Below are positions 8,815 through 17,697 of a stretch of DNA of 64,000 bases, piece after piece. The notes beneath the pieces are model-generated. The model worked only from the letters and a program-made list of their open reading frames with translations. It did not search any database and was not told the DNA's origin. The first letter of the stretch is position 1; each line of letters begins with the position of its first letter. The translations under genes and the position numbers were made by a program. The DNA comes from Halococcus qingdaonensis (GTDB lineage: Archaea; Halobacteriota; Halobacteria; Halobacteriales; Halococcaceae): NCBI RefSeq assembly GCF_024508235.1, contig NZ_CP101943.1:2515112-2579111 (forward strand). Direction: 5' to 3'.

Positions 8815-9024
8815 TGGCGATCCGTAGGAACCGAACGGCCAACACTCCTTCGGTCAGTCGCCCGCTCGACGATCTCCTAATCGTCGCCGAGTCCCCGTGC
8901 CGGTGGGCGCGCACTCACGCACTCGTTGTCGTGATCGACCGGTTCGGTGACTCGGGCAGCCGTGGCGATCGTGTCACTGACGAACGGAAAGAGTGTAGTG
9001 GGCGCGGCCCCATCTCCCGTTTGT

Positions 9025-9240
9025 ATGGTGCGTGATGCCAGGGAGCCATACGGGGCTGGGGAGCTTCGCTTCGAGCAGACGCCGTCGCTCGATCCGCTCG
9101 TGCGGCGGTGTCCGGAGGCCGACGACGGGGAACGTCACGACCTCTCGACGGCGACCGATACGAACTGTACCGACGGTCGTCGTGTGCTCGTCGCACGAAC
9201 CAAGTGTAGCTGTGGCTGGGAGGACGAACGGCTCGTCTGA
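9025..9240 (+). CDS. small Cys-containing hypothetical protein
   Basis: A 71-aa frame from ATG 9025 (MVRDAREPYGAGELRFEQT) to 9240, with four Cys, ending CSCGWEDERLV, which could bind Zn. Codon use is G/C-ending like its neighbours, and it fills an otherwise empty 440-bp interval together with the small gene at 9255-9398. I do not recognise a family; it could be a chance frame. Confidence 0.45.
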   Translation: MVRDAREPYGAGELRFEQTPSLDPLVRRCPEADDGERHDLSTATDTNCTDGRRVLVARTKCSCGWEDERLV

Positions 9241-9254
9241 GAGCCCGGGGTTCG

Positions 9255-9398
9255 TCAGAGTCGCCGCGACATCACGAGCAACCCCACGACGAGCAGCCCG
9301 ATCCCCCAGTAGAGCGAGTCGTACGGCGCGAGCTTCAACAGCAGCGTGACCACGCCGGAGGTGAACAGCGACCAGCCGATGGTCGACGAGTAGCTCAT
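9255..9398 (-). CDS. 47-aa predicted membrane microprotein
   Basis: The reverse strand from ATG 9398 encodes MSYSSTIGWSLFTSGVVTLL, then a short polar APYDSLYWG and a second hydrophobic helix ending MSRRL. Two TM segments, basic cytosolic end, good haloarchaeal codon use. Too short for ordinary ORF calling. Tail-to-tail with the gene at 9025-9240. Function unknown. Confidence 0.6.
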   Translation of the reverse strand: MSYSSTIGWSLFTSGVVTLLLKLAPYDSLYWGIGLLVVGLLVMSRRL

Positions 9399-9507
9399 GC
9401 GAACCCCTGTGGCGCGACACGGATACGATCACGGCCGGCACCGGCAAGCGGGCCGGGCTCGGATCGACGGCCGAAATCCCTTTACTGCGTGCCCGCCGAA
9501 CGCTCTC

Positions 9508-9792
9508 ATGCAGACGTGGCTATCGCTGGTCGACGCCGACGGAGCGGAGTTTCAGGATCTCCAGGAGCTCGCTTCGCTGTGGGGCGACATCAACCTCGAA
9601 GTCGAGGAACTCGACGCCGAGATAATCGACACTTACGCGCTGCTCGGCCGGTTCGACTTCCTCTTGGTCTTCGAAGCGCCCGACCGCGATACGGTGTTCG
9701 AGCTCTCGCTGGCCGCCGAGCGCCACGGGCTCGACATGACGACGATGGAGGGTGTGCCGATCGAACACTTCGGTCACCTGATCGACGAGTAG
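9508..9792 (+). CDS. GYD domain-containing protein
   Basis: A 94-aa protein, MQTWLSLVDADGAEFQDLQE, with the dimeric alpha/beta-barrel pattern of GYD-domain proteins (YALLGRFDFLLVFEAPDRDT and TMEGVPIEHF). ATG 9508 fits the family start; the longer frame upstream is Arg-rich noise. Function unknown; small ligand-binding or regulatory roles are possible. It ends 1 nt from the convergent DUF424 gene. Confidence 0.75.
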   Translation: MQTWLSLVDADGAEFQDLQELASLWGDINLEVEELDAEIIDTYALLGRFDFLLVFEAPDRDTVFELSLAAERHGLDMTTMEGVPIEHFGHLIDE

Positions 9793-9793
9793 C

Positions 9794-10087
9794 TCAGCCG
9801 AGCCGGACGAGCTGGGCGTGGCTCGTCCCGCCCACGTCGAGGACGTTCGTCTCCTCGACGAAGCCGTGTTCGACCGCGAGATCCACAGAACGAGAGCCGA
9901 CGATGTTCGCGACGCGAGCACGTGCGAGACTCGCCACGACGCGCTCCTCGTCGGCGGGTTCACCGTCGTAGAACTCCTCGGTGACTTCGAAGGTCACGCC
10001 GTCGTTCTCGAAGCTCTCGCCGAGCACGTCGTCGTCGCAGACGGCGACGAGCCGTCCTTCAGCCGTTTCGCGCTCGTTGACGATCAC
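9794..10087 (-). CDS. DUF424 family protein
   Basis: A 97-aa protein from GTG 10087 (reads VIVNERETAEGRLVAVCDDD) containing ENDGVTFEVTEEFYDGE and ANIVGSRSVDLAVEHGFV, the conserved blocks of archaeal DUF424, a small predicted RNA-associated/translation-linked family. The start lies 29 nt inside the end of the upstream TPR gene in another frame, so the two are translationally linked. Confidence 0.82.
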   Translation of the reverse strand: MIVNERETAEGRLVAVCDDDVLGESFENDGVTFEVTEEFYDGEPADEERVVASLARARVANIVGSRSVDLAVEHGFVEETNVLDVGGTSHAQLVRLG

Positions 10088-10838
10088 GGACGAGTTCCTC
10101 CTCGGCCTCCTCGCGCATTTCTCTGGCCTCCTCGGCGACCTCCTCTGCGCGCTCGTCCTCGCCGACCTCTTCGAGCGCGCGAGCCTTCTCCTCCAGCACC
10201 TCGGCGTTGCGGAAGCCGAGCCGGAGCGCGTTGTCGAAGCTGTCGATCGCGTCCTCGGCGAGCCCGCGTTCGAGCAGGAAGAAGCCACGGTTGTACCAGC
10301 CCTGTCCGAAGCGCTGGTCGCGCTCGACGGCTCGTTCGGCGTGTTCGAGCGCCTGCTCGCTCCGCCCGCTCTCCCAGAGCGCGTACGCCAGATTGGTCTC
10401 GGCGCTGGCGGTGTGGTCGGCATCGGCGTCGATGTCGAGCGCCTCGCGGTAGGCCCCGATGGCGGCGTCGTACTCCTCCAGTTCGGCGTGGGCCGCGCCC
10501 TTGTTCACCCGGGCCTCCTGTTCGACGCGTTCGTCGTCGGCGAACTGGGCGGCGCGCTCGAAGGTCTCGGTGGCCTGTTCGTACCGGTTGATCTCGATGT
10601 AGCTCAGTCCCACGTCGATGAGCTCCCCGACGTCGACGTTCTCGGTGCCGAGCTGGCGCTCGTCGAGCAGTTCTGTCAGGACGCGCGAGTCGATCGGGTC
10701 GACCTCGCTCGGGTCGACCGAAAGCTCGGGTGGGTCGAGATCGAACCCTTCGGGATCGTCGAACCCCTCGCCCTCGGAGAAGGGATGGTCGTCTTGCCCG
10801 TGGCCCGCGTCACGATCGCGCGGGTCGTCGTCGGTCAT
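10059..10838 (-). CDS. tetratricopeptide-repeat protein
   Basis: A 259-aa soluble protein. The first 50 residues are acidic and disordered; four to five TPR units follow from about residue 70 (for example GLSYIEINRYEQATETFERA, then GQGWYNRGFFLLERGLAEDA). A highly charged helical tail (about 225-255) ends in basic residues. TPRs are protein-interaction scaffolds; the partner is unknown. Overlaps the DUF424 gene by 29 nt. Confidence 0.85.
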   Translation of the reverse strand: MTDDDPRDRDAGHGQDDHPFSEGEGFDDPEGFDLDPPELSVDPSEVDPIDSRVLTELLDERQLGTENVDVGELIDVGLSYIEINRYEQATETFERAAQFADDERVEQEARVNKGAAHAELEEYDAAIGAYREALDIDADADHTASAETNLAYALWESGRSEQALEHAERAVERDQRFGQGWYNRGFFLLERGLAEDAIDSFDNALRLGFRNAEVLEEKARALEEVGEDERAEEVAEEAREMREEAEEELVRDRQRARNG

Positions 10839-10890
10839 AGCCGCCCTATGTGACGACCGTGATTAAGACCTGTGGCCTCCTCGTTCCACC

Positions 10891-11442
10891 ATGCGCCTGT
10901 TCGTCAGCGTCGATCTCGCGGGGTTCGATACCGAAATCGAGCGCATTCAGGACCGATTCGTCGACGCGAGCGGTGTTCGATCCGTCGATCCGAGCAACGT
11001 CCACGTCACGCTGAAGTTCCTCGGTGACGTGGACGAGGAGCGCGTCCCGGCCCTCACCAACGCGCTCGAAACGGCGATCGACGAGGCGGGCGTCGATCCC
11101 TTCACCGCCGAGTTCGGCGGACTCGGCGCGTTCCCGAGCGAGGAGTACATCCGCGTGCTCTGGCTCGGTGTTCGCGAGGGGAGCGACGAACTGACACGAC
11201 TCCACGAGTCGATCGAGGAACGCACCACCGAGATGGGCTTCGACCGGGAAGACCACGAGTTCACGCCGCACGCGACGATCGCGCGGATGGACCACGCTGG
11301 CGGGAAAGAGCACGTTCAGCGCGTGCTCCGTGAGAACGATCCCACGCTCGGCTCTCGGCGTGTCGAACACGTCGCACTCACGGAGAGCGTGCTCGGCGAC
11401 GACGGTCCCGACTACTCGACCGTCGAGCGGTTCGCCCTCTGA
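10891..11442 (+). CDS. thpR: RNA 2',3'-cyclic phosphodiesterase ThpR
   Basis: A 183-aa 2H phosphoesterase with the two catalytic motifs HVTLKFLGD and HATIARM about 80 residues apart. It starts MRLFVSVDLAGFDTEIE, normal family length. It opens 2',3'-cyclic phosphates in RNA (archaeal LigT-like) and may act in tRNA half processing. Confidence 0.92.
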   Translation: MRLFVSVDLAGFDTEIERIQDRFVDASGVRSVDPSNVHVTLKFLGDVDEERVPALTNALETAIDEAGVDPFTAEFGGLGAFPSEEYIRVLWLGVREGSDELTRLHESIEERTTEMGFDREDHEFTPHATIARMDHAGGKEHVQRVLRENDPTLGSRRVEHVALTESVLGDDGPDYSTVERFAL

Positions 11443-11524
11443 AATTGGGGATATCCGAACGAAAAATGAGGCGAGCCTAAAATTTGTTGGAAATATGTAA
11501 ATAGCGCGCGACGGTAGTCCGTGT

Positions 11525-12325
11525 ATGGCAGCGTTACTGGCGAGCCTCGTCTTGGTCTTCCTCGCGGGTCTCGTGACGGCGCTCGCGACGGGGCTCGGCG
11601 CGCTCCCCTTCTTCGTCATCGACGACGTGAGCGATCGTACCAGTGTGATCCTCTGGGGGCTCGCCTCGGGGATCATGGTCTCGGCGTCGCTGTTCGGGCT
11701 GGTCACTGAGGGGCTCGCCGAGGGCACTCCAGGAGAGCTCGCGATCGGACTCCTCGCCGGCGTGGTGCTGGTGATCGTGAGCCATCGCGTCATCTCGGGC
11801 GTCGAGGTCCATCCCCGGAAGTACGAGGAAGCCGATTACCGGAAACTGCTGCTCATCCTCGGCGTGCTCACGGTGCACAGTTTTCCGGAGGGCGTCGCTG
11901 TCGGCGTCTCCTTCGCCGAACTCGATCTCGGTGGTGGCCTCCCGATTTTCGGTTTTTCGGTCCCACTGCTGGCGGTGTTCATGACGCTCGCAATCTCGAT
12001 CCACAACGTTCCCGAGGGTGTTGCCGTGGCGATCCCGCTCCAGTCGATGGGCGTCCCGCGCGTCCGCATGGTGTGGTGGGCGATCTTTTCGAGCCTGCCC
12101 CAGCCGATCGGGGCGGTGATCGCCTTCGTCTTCGTCCGTACCGCCCGCGAGTTCATGGCCGTCGGCTTCGGCTTCGCCGCCGGCGCGATGGTCTATCTGG
12201 TGCTCACGGAGTTCATCCCCGAGGCCAGGGAGATCGGTGCGGAACTCCCACACGGCGGCCGGCGCGAACTCCTCGGCGGTATCGCCGTCGGTGTGGCGCT
12301 GATGGTTCCTCTGGGGTTCGTCTGA
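11525..12325 (+). CDS. ZIP family divalent metal transporter
   Basis: A 266-aa protein with eight predicted TM helices. The paired metal-site motifs HSFPEGVAVG and HNVPEGVAVA in TM4 and TM5 are diagnostic of the ZIP/ZupT family. A typical His-rich loop is short here. Likely imports Zn or Fe. It starts ATG 11525, after an A/T-rich promoter-like stretch at 11455-11500. Confidence 0.9.
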   Translation: MAALLASLVLVFLAGLVTALATGLGALPFFVIDDVSDRTSVILWGLASGIMVSASLFGLVTEGLAEGTPGELAIGLLAGVVLVIVSHRVISGVEVHPRKYEEADYRKLLLILGVLTVHSFPEGVAVGVSFAELDLGGGLPIFGFSVPLLAVFMTLAISIHNVPEGVAVAIPLQSMGVPRVRMVWWAIFSSLPQPIGAVIAFVFVRTAREFMAVGFGFAAGAMVYLVLTEFIPEAREIGAELPHGGRRELLGGIAVGVALMVPLGFV

Positions 12326-12379
12326 CGGCCTGTGCGAGAAGGACAAGGATTTAAGCACCGCGGCGGAAACGAATCCACC

Positions 12380-12532
12380 ATGAGCAAGAACTCGAAGGCG
12401 AAGAAGAAACGCCTCGGGAAACTCGAGCGTCAGAACTCCCGCGTGCCGGCGTGGGTCATCATGAAGACCGACCGCGACACGATGCGCAACCCCAAACGGC
12501 GCAACTGGCGGCGGAGTGACACGGACGAATGA
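12380..12532 (+). CDS. rpl39e: 50S ribosomal protein L39e
   Basis: A 50-aa basic protein, [20 protein letters not shown] then [23 protein letters not shown], the canonical archaeal L39e lining the exit tunnel. ATG 12380 chosen; 16 upstream codons are not conserved. Its stop overlaps the rpl31e start (ATGA), opening the translation/targeting operon. Confidence 0.97.
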   Translation: MSKNSKAKKKRLGKLERQNSRVPAWVIMKTDRDTMRNPKRRNWRRSDTDE

Positions 12533-12807
12533 GCGCCGAGGACTTCGAGGAGCGCGTCGTGACGGTCCCGCTCCGCAAGGTGAAGGCGGGCGCGAACCAC
12601 GAGGGTGCTGACCGAGCGATGACGCTCATCCGCGAGCATCTCGCCCAGCACTTCAAGGCCGATCCCGACACCGTTCGCCTCGACCCCTCGATCAACGAGG
12701 CGGTCTGGGCGCGCGGGCGCTCGAACCCGCCGAGCAAGCTTCGCGTGCGCGCGGCCCGCTTCGAGGAGGAGGGCGAGCGCGTCGTCGAAGCCGAGCACGC
12801 CGAATAA
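12529..12807 (+). CDS. rpl31e: 50S ribosomal protein L31e
   Basis: A 92-aa protein, with [21 protein letters not shown] near the start and [19 protein letters not shown] near the end, typical L31e. Sits near the tunnel exit where SRP docks. Four-nt overlap with rpl39e and 1 nt before the GTG of eif6. Confidence 0.96.
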   Translation: MSAEDFEERVVTVPLRKVKAGANHEGADRAMTLIREHLAQHFKADPDTVRLDPSINEAVWARGRSNPPSKLRVRAARFEEEGERVVEAEHAE

Positions 12808-12808
12808 C

Positions 12809-13474
12809 GTGCTCCGCGCGGCCTTTTCCGGTTCCTCGTACGTCGGCGTCTTCGCCCGTGCGACCGACCACTGCTTGCTCGTCAGACCCGACATCGATGA
12901 GTCGTTCCTCGACGATCTCACCGACGAACTCGACGTGCCTGCGATAAAGACGACCGTCGCCGGCTCCGGCACGGTGGGTGCGCTCGTCACCGGCAACGCG
13001 AACGGGCTGCTCACGAGCGACCGCATCACGTCGACCGAGCGCGAGCGCATCGCCGACGTCGTCGATCTCCCGGTCGCGACGCTGCCCGGCCGGATCAACG
13101 CCGCCGGCAACGTCGTGCTGGCCAACGACGAGGGTGCCTACGTCCATCCCGACCTCCCGGACGAGGCCGTCGAGGCGGTCGGCGACCATCTCGACGTGCC
13201 GGTCGAGCAGGGGATGCTCGCGGGCGTCCGCACCGTGGGGACGGCGGCGGTCGCCACCGACCGCGGCGTGCTCTGTCATCCACAGGCGACCGACGAGGAG
13301 CTCGACTTTCTGGAGGAGCTGCTCGGCGTGCCGGCGGACATCGGGACCGTGAACTACGGCGCGCCGCTCGTCGGCTCGGGGCTGCTCGCGAACGCGGCGG
13401 GCTACGTCGCCGGCGAGGAGTGTACCGGACCGGAGCTCGGCCGCATCGAGGACGCGCTCGGCTACATCGACTGA
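12809..13474 (+). CDS. eif6: translation initiation factor IF-6
   Basis: A 221-aa protein starting at GTG 12809, with the pentein pseudo-fivefold repeats (for example [19 protein letters not shown], then [47 protein letters not shown]). It binds the 50S subunit and blocks premature 30S joining. The GTG start right after rpl31e supports coupled translation. Confidence 0.95.
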   Translation: MLRAAFSGSSYVGVFARATDHCLLVRPDIDESFLDDLTDELDVPAIKTTVAGSGTVGALVTGNANGLLTSDRITSTERERIADVVDLPVATLPGRINAAGNVVLANDEGAYVHPDLPDEAVEAVGDHLDVPVEQGMLAGVRTVGTAAVATDRGVLCHPQATDEELDFLEELLGVPADIGTVNYGAPLVGSGLLANAAGYVAGEECTGPELGRIEDALGYID

Positions 13475-13524
13475 GAGCGCCGACAGAGGACAACATACTT
13501 CCGGCGCGCTCACCCAGCGGGGAT

Positions 13525-13590
13525 ATGGATACGTTCGTCACTGACAGCGAGACGCATAGTCGAGTGTGCCGCACGGAGGCGGGCCGATGA
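13525..13590 (+). other. 21-codon leader-like frame where rpl18ae/LX is expected
   Basis: Between eif6 and pfdA only 112 nt remain. ATG 13525 opens a 21-codon frame whose TGA overlaps the pfdA ATG (ATGA). It has no resemblance to L18Ae/L20e/LX, the roughly 58-aa ribosomal protein usually encoded here in haloarchaea. It may be a translated leader aiding pfdA or a chance frame. Confidence 0.3.
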
Positions 13591-14060
13591 GTCTGGGTGG
13601 TGGCGGCGGTGGCGGCCAGCTCGAACAGCTCTCGCAGGAGCTCGATGCTCTCGAACGCCAGAAGGAGGCGATGGAGGACGAGATCGAGGGGTTCCGCGAG
13701 GAACAGCGGGAGATCGACGAGGCGACCGAGGCGCTCGAAAACCTCGAGAGCGGCGCGACGGTGCAGGTGCCCCTCGGTGGCGACGCTTACGTTCGCGCGG
13801 AGATCCAAGACGTCGACGAGACGGTCGTGAGCCTCGGTGGTGGCTACGCGGCCGAACGCAGCGAGGAGGAAGCCATCGAGACGCTCGAACGCAAGCGCGA
13901 CGCGCTCGACGACCGCATCGAGGAGGTCGACGAGGAGATCACGGAGATCGAGAGCGAGCGCGACCAGCTCGAACAGCAGGCCCAGCAGCTCCAACAGCAG
14001 CAGATGCAGCAGCTCCAGGGCCAGATGGGTGGGCTGGGAGAGGAATCGGACGACGAGTAG
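13587..14060 (+). CDS. pfdA: prefoldin alpha subunit
   Basis: A 157-aa protein starting MSLGGGGGGGQLEQLSQELD. An N-terminal coiled coil, a central beta-hairpin section (ATVQVPLGGDAYVRAEIQD, then VSLGGGYAAERSEEEA) and a second coiled coil give the prefoldin jellyfish architecture. The C-terminus is Gln-rich (QQAQQLQQQQMQQLQ). It captures nascent proteins for the thermosome. ATG 13587 chosen over a start 7 codons upstream. Confidence 0.93.
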   Translation: MSLGGGGGGGQLEQLSQELDALERQKEAMEDEIEGFREEQREIDEATEALENLESGATVQVPLGGDAYVRAEIQDVDETVVSLGGGYAAERSEEEAIETLERKRDALDDRIEEVDEEITEIESERDQLEQQAQQLQQQQMQQLQGQMGGLGEESDDE

Positions 14061-14063
14061 GCG

Positions 14064-15572
14064 ATGTTCGACGGACTCAAAGACCGACTCAGCAGTTTTC
14101 GCCGCGACGCCGAGGAGGAGATCAACGAGGCGGCTGCCGACGTCGAGGACGAAGAGATCATCGAGGAATCGGACGCGGCGGCAGAAACCGACGAAACCGC
14201 TCCCGAGAGCGCCGCCGACACGACCGACGAAACCGAACCCGCAGTCGATTCTGACGTTGCGACCGATGAATCGACCACAGCGACGCCTGAACCCGACGAG
14301 GCCGACGACCCAGTAGCCGAACCCGAAACATCTGATTCTCCACCAGCGGAGCCCGAAGCGCCGGTCGAATCCGAGACTCCGGTCGAATCCGACGTACCGG
14401 ACGAAACCGACACACAGACGGAACCCGATACGCCGGTCGACGAGTCGGTCGATAGCGAATTAGCTGATAGCGAACCGGTCGAATCCGAGGCCGCAGTCGA
14501 AGCCAGGGCGGCCGAACGGGCGATCGACGATGACGGGAGTGAGTCGGCAGGAGCGGCCGAAGCGAACGAAACCGGCGAAACGGAAGCGGAGTCCGCGGCT
14601 GCGGACGAGCGCGAACCAACCAGGCTGCGTCGACCGTCACCGTCATCGGCCGACGAGACCGAAGACGAGGACGACGACTCGCTCGGACTCGGGACGCGCG
14701 CGAAGCTGTTCGCCACCGGCCAGTCGCTCATCGAGGCCGCCGAGCTGGAGGAGCCGCTGTTCGAGCTGGAGATGGCGTTGCTCGAAAGCGACGTCGAGAT
14801 GAGCGTCACCGAGGCGATCCTCGACCGACTGCGCGAGGAGCTCACCGGCGCAACGCGTGCGCAGGTCAAGGGCACGGGCCTGGTCGTCGAGGAGGCGCTC
14901 GCCGAGGCGCTCCGCGAGGTCATCTCGGTCGGCCAGTTCGACTTCGAGCAGCGGATCGCCGAGGCGGACAAACCCGTGACGATCGTCTTCACCGGCGTCA
15001 ACGGCGTCGGCAAGACGACGACGATCGCCAAGCTCGCGCGCTACTTCGAGGAGCGCGGTCTCTCGACCGTGCTCGCGAACGGCGACACCTATCGTGCGGG
15101 CGCGAACCAGCAACTCGGCGAACACGCCGAGAACCTCGACAAGGAGTATATCGCCCACGAGCAGGGATCGGACCCGGCGGCCGTGCTCTACGACGCTGTC
15201 GAATACGCCGAAGCCCACGACATCGACGTGGTGCTCGGGGACACGGCGGGTCGGCTCCACACCTCGAACGACCTGATGGCCCAGCTGGAGAAGATCGACC
15301 GCGTCGTCGATCCGGACATGACGCTGTTCGTCGACGAGGCGGTCGCAGGCCAGGACGCCACGAACCGCGCCAGCGAGTTCGACGACGCCGCGACGATCGA
15401 CGGCGCGATCCTCGCGAAGGCCGACGCCGACTCGCAGGGTGGCGCAGCCATCTCGATCGCCCACGTCACCGGCAAACCCATCCTCTTTTTGGGCACCGGC
15501 CAGGGCTACGACGATCTCGAACGGTTCGATCCCGACGTGCTCGTCGATCGGCTGCTCGGCGACGAGGAGTAG
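14064..15572 (+). CDS. ftsY: SRP receptor FtsY
   Basis: A 502-aa protein. Residues 1 to about 200 are an extremely acidic, Thr/Glu/Pro-rich region (repeating ETDE/EPD/PVESE words). An N domain follows, then the GTPase G domain with P-loop GVNGVGKT (about 311-318), LGDTAGRLHTSNDLM and TGKPILFLGTGQGYDDLERF. It docks the SRP-ribosome complex at the membrane. The acidic region is long even for haloarchaea. Three nt downstream of pfdA. Confidence 0.96.
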   Translation: MFDGLKDRLSSFRRDAEEEINEAAADVEDEEIIEESDAAAETDETAPESAADTTDETEPAVDSDVATDESTTATPEPDEADDPVAEPETSDSPPAEPEAPVESETPVESDVPDETDTQTEPDTPVDESVDSELADSEPVESEAAVEARAAERAIDDDGSESAGAAEANETGETEAESAAADEREPTRLRRPSPSSADETEDEDDDSLGLGTRAKLFATGQSLIEAAELEEPLFELEMALLESDVEMSVTEAILDRLREELTGATRAQVKGTGLVVEEALAEALREVISVGQFDFEQRIAEADKPVTIVFTGVNGVGKTTTIAKLARYFEERGLSTVLANGDTYRAGANQQLGEHAENLDKEYIAHEQGSDPAAVLYDAVEYAEAHDIDVVLGDTAGRLHTSNDLMAQLEKIDRVVDPDMTLFVDEAVAGQDATNRASEFDDAATIDGAILAKADADSQGGAAISIAHVTGKPILFLGTGQGYDDLERFDPDVLVDRLLGDEE

Positions 15573-15662
15573 CGAAATTTCGTTCGAGCTGCACTCTTGA
15601 CTCTCCCTGAAATACTGGCTGTCCAGAAGGCCTTTAACCGCTACACGGCCTAACCCCGCCAA

Positions 15663-17063
15663 ATGGTACTCGACGATCTCGGGAGTTCCCTGCGGGGCAC
15701 TCTCGACCGACTGCAGGGAAAGACGCGCCTCGACGAGGAGGACGTCGAGGAGGTCGTCCGTGAGATCCAGCGCTCGCTGATCCAGGCCGACGTCGAGATC
15801 GACCTCGTGATGGAGCTCTCGGACGAGATCGAGCGGCGCGCGCTCGAAGAGGAGCCGCCGGGTGGGACGACCGCCCGGGATTTCGTCCTCCGAATCGTCT
15901 ACGAGGAGATGGTCGATCTCGTCGGCGATAGCACCGAGCTCCCGCTGGAATCACAGACGATCCTCCTCGCCGGGCTCCAGGGATCGGGGAAGACGACCAC
16001 GGCGGCGAAGATGGCCTGGTGGTTCTCGAAGAAGGGCCTCCGCCCTGCGATCATCCAGACCGATACCTTCCGTCCGGGTGCGTACGATCAGGCCGAGGAG
16101 ATGGCCAGCCGTGCCGAGGTCAGCTTCTACGGCGATCCGGACAACGACGACCCCGTCGAGATCGCCCGCGAGGGGCTCGCCGCCACCGAGGAGGCCGACG
16201 TCCACATCGTCGATACGGCGGGTCGCCACGCGCTGGAGGAGGGGCTCATCGACGAGATCGAGGCGATCGACGCGACCGTCGATCCGGACCGCAGACTGCT
16301 CGTGATGGACGCGGCGATCGGGCAGGGCGCGAAGGATCAGGCCCAGCGTTTCGAGGAGGCTATCGGCGTCGACGGCGTCGTGATCACGAAACTCGACGGG
16401 ACGGCGAAGGGCGGCGGGGCGCTCACGGCCGTCAACGAGACCGACTCGTCGATCGCGTTTCTCGGGACCGGCGAGACGGTTCAGGACGTCGAGCGCTTCG
16501 AGCCGAACGGCTTCATCTCCCGGCTGCTCGGGATGGGTGATCTCAAGCAGCTCGCCGAGCGCGTCGAGCGCGCGATGGAGACCGGCGACGAGGACGAGGA
16601 TTGGGACCCCGAAGACATCATGTCCGGCCAGTTCACGCTCAAGGACATGCGCCACCAGATGAACGCGATGAACAAGATGGGGCCGCTCGATCAGGTGCTC
16701 GACATGATCCCCGGGCTCGGCGGCGGGATCAAGGATCAGCTGCCCGACGACGCGATGGACGTCACGCAGGATCGAATGCGGAGCTTCGAGGTCGTCATGG
16801 ACTCGATGACCGAGAAGGAGCTCGAAAACCCTCGTTCCGTGGGCGCGAATCAGGTCCGCCGCGTCGCCCGCGGCTCCGGCCAGCCCGAGGAACGTGTCCA
16901 AGAACTGCTCGAACAACACCGGATGATGGAGCGCACCCTCAAACAGTTCCAGGGGATGGGCGACGCGGACATGCAGCGGATGATGAAGCGCATGGAACAG
17001 GGCGATGGTGGCGGCGGGATGGGCGGCATGGGTGGGATGGGCGGCGGTGGCGGCCCGTTCTGA
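15663..17063 (+). CDS. srp54: signal recognition particle protein SRP54
   Basis: A 466-aa protein with N domain, GTPase with GLQGSGKT (about 104-111), [16 protein letters not shown] and [15 protein letters not shown], then the Met-rich M domain that binds signal peptides and 7S RNA ([20 protein letters not shown]). It ends in a GGMGGM-type Gly/Met tail. Partner of the upstream ftsY, 90 nt away with a likely own promoter. Confidence 0.97.
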   Translation: MVLDDLGSSLRGTLDRLQGKTRLDEEDVEEVVREIQRSLIQADVEIDLVMELSDEIERRALEEEPPGGTTARDFVLRIVYEEMVDLVGDSTELPLESQTILLAGLQGSGKTTTAAKMAWWFSKKGLRPAIIQTDTFRPGAYDQAEEMASRAEVSFYGDPDNDDPVEIAREGLAATEEADVHIVDTAGRHALEEGLIDEIEAIDATVDPDRRLLVMDAAIGQGAKDQAQRFEEAIGVDGVVITKLDGTAKGGGALTAVNETDSSIAFLGTGETVQDVERFEPNGFISRLLGMGDLKQLAERVERAMETGDEDEDWDPEDIMSGQFTLKDMRHQMNAMNKMGPLDQVLDMIPGLGGGIKDQLPDDAMDVTQDRMRSFEVVMDSMTEKELENPRSVGANQVRRVARGSGQPEERVQELLEQHRMMERTLKQFQGMGDADMQRMMKRMEQGDGGGGMGGMGGMGGGGGPF

Positions 17064-17112
17064 GTAGCGCGAAGCGGACGTGTTTTTACCGATGGCGGCG
17101 CTCGACACGCCA

Positions 17113-17697
17113 ATGAGCGTCGTCGAGGTCGCGCGCGAGGCCTACCGCGAGGCGCTGCCGGCGCTGTCGGTGAGTCTCGTCGCCGGGCTTCTCTCGGGGG
17201 TCGTTCTCGGCGGGATGCAGGACGAACTCCGGGTCGTCAGCGGACTGCTCATGCTCGTGCCGGCGTTTCTGGCCACGCGGGGCAACGTCTTCGGCTCCTT
17301 CGGCGCGCGGTTGGCGACCGCGCTTCACCAGGGGCTCATCGAACCGCGGGTGCGCGGTGGTGACGAGCGCCTTCGGGCGGCAGTCACGGCTGCTCTCGTG
17401 AACGCTCTGCTCGTGAGCGTCTTCGCCGCCGTCGCCACGTATTTCGTGCTGACGCTGCTCGGACTGCCCCACGCCTCGCTGCTCACGCTCGTTTCGATCG
17501 CCACTATCGCGGGCGCGCTCTCCGGTGCCGTCCTGGCGACGGCGGTCGTGGTGGTGGTCTTTGCGGGCTACCGGCGCGGCTACAACCCGGACACCATCGT
17601 GGGGCCGGTCGTGACGACCACCGGCGACGTCTTCGGACTCCTCTTTCTCCTTCTGGCCGTCCGGGTCGTCCTCGCGCTACTCGGAGGTGGCGGCTGA
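17113..17697 (+). CDS. MgtE/SLC41-like membrane domain protein, first half
   Basis: A 194-aa protein with five hydrophobic helices. The sequence LMLVPAFLATRGNVFGSFGARLATALHQG resembles the core of the MgtE integral domain, and it ends with NPDTIVGPVVTTTGDVFGLL, the TM5 motif containing the Mg-site region (TTxGD). It lacks the cytosolic CBS/N domains of bacterial MgtE. I chose ATG 17113 (MSVVEVAREAYREAL); 17092 is also possible. Followed without gap by a second, related half. Confidence 0.8.
   Translation: MSVVEVAREAYREALPALSVSLVAGLLSGVVLGGMQDELRVVSGLLMLVPAFLATRGNVFGSFGARLATALHQGLIEPRVRGGDERLRAAVTAALVNALLVSVFAAVATYFVLTLLGLPHASLLTLVSIATIAGALSGAVLATAVVVVVFAGYRRGYNPDTIVGPVVTTTGDVFGLLFLLLAVRVVLALLGGGG

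Noticed and set aside
7445-8914. 489-codon minus-strand frame larger than sufS
   Set aside because: Alternative frame over sufS with extreme Arg content; SufS motifs lie in the other frame.
13844-15031. 395-codon minus-strand Ser/Ala-rich frame that might be a surface protein
   Set aside because: Exact antisense of pfdA/ftsY; the Ser repeats mirror the acidic Glu/Asp codons of FtsY. No signal peptide.
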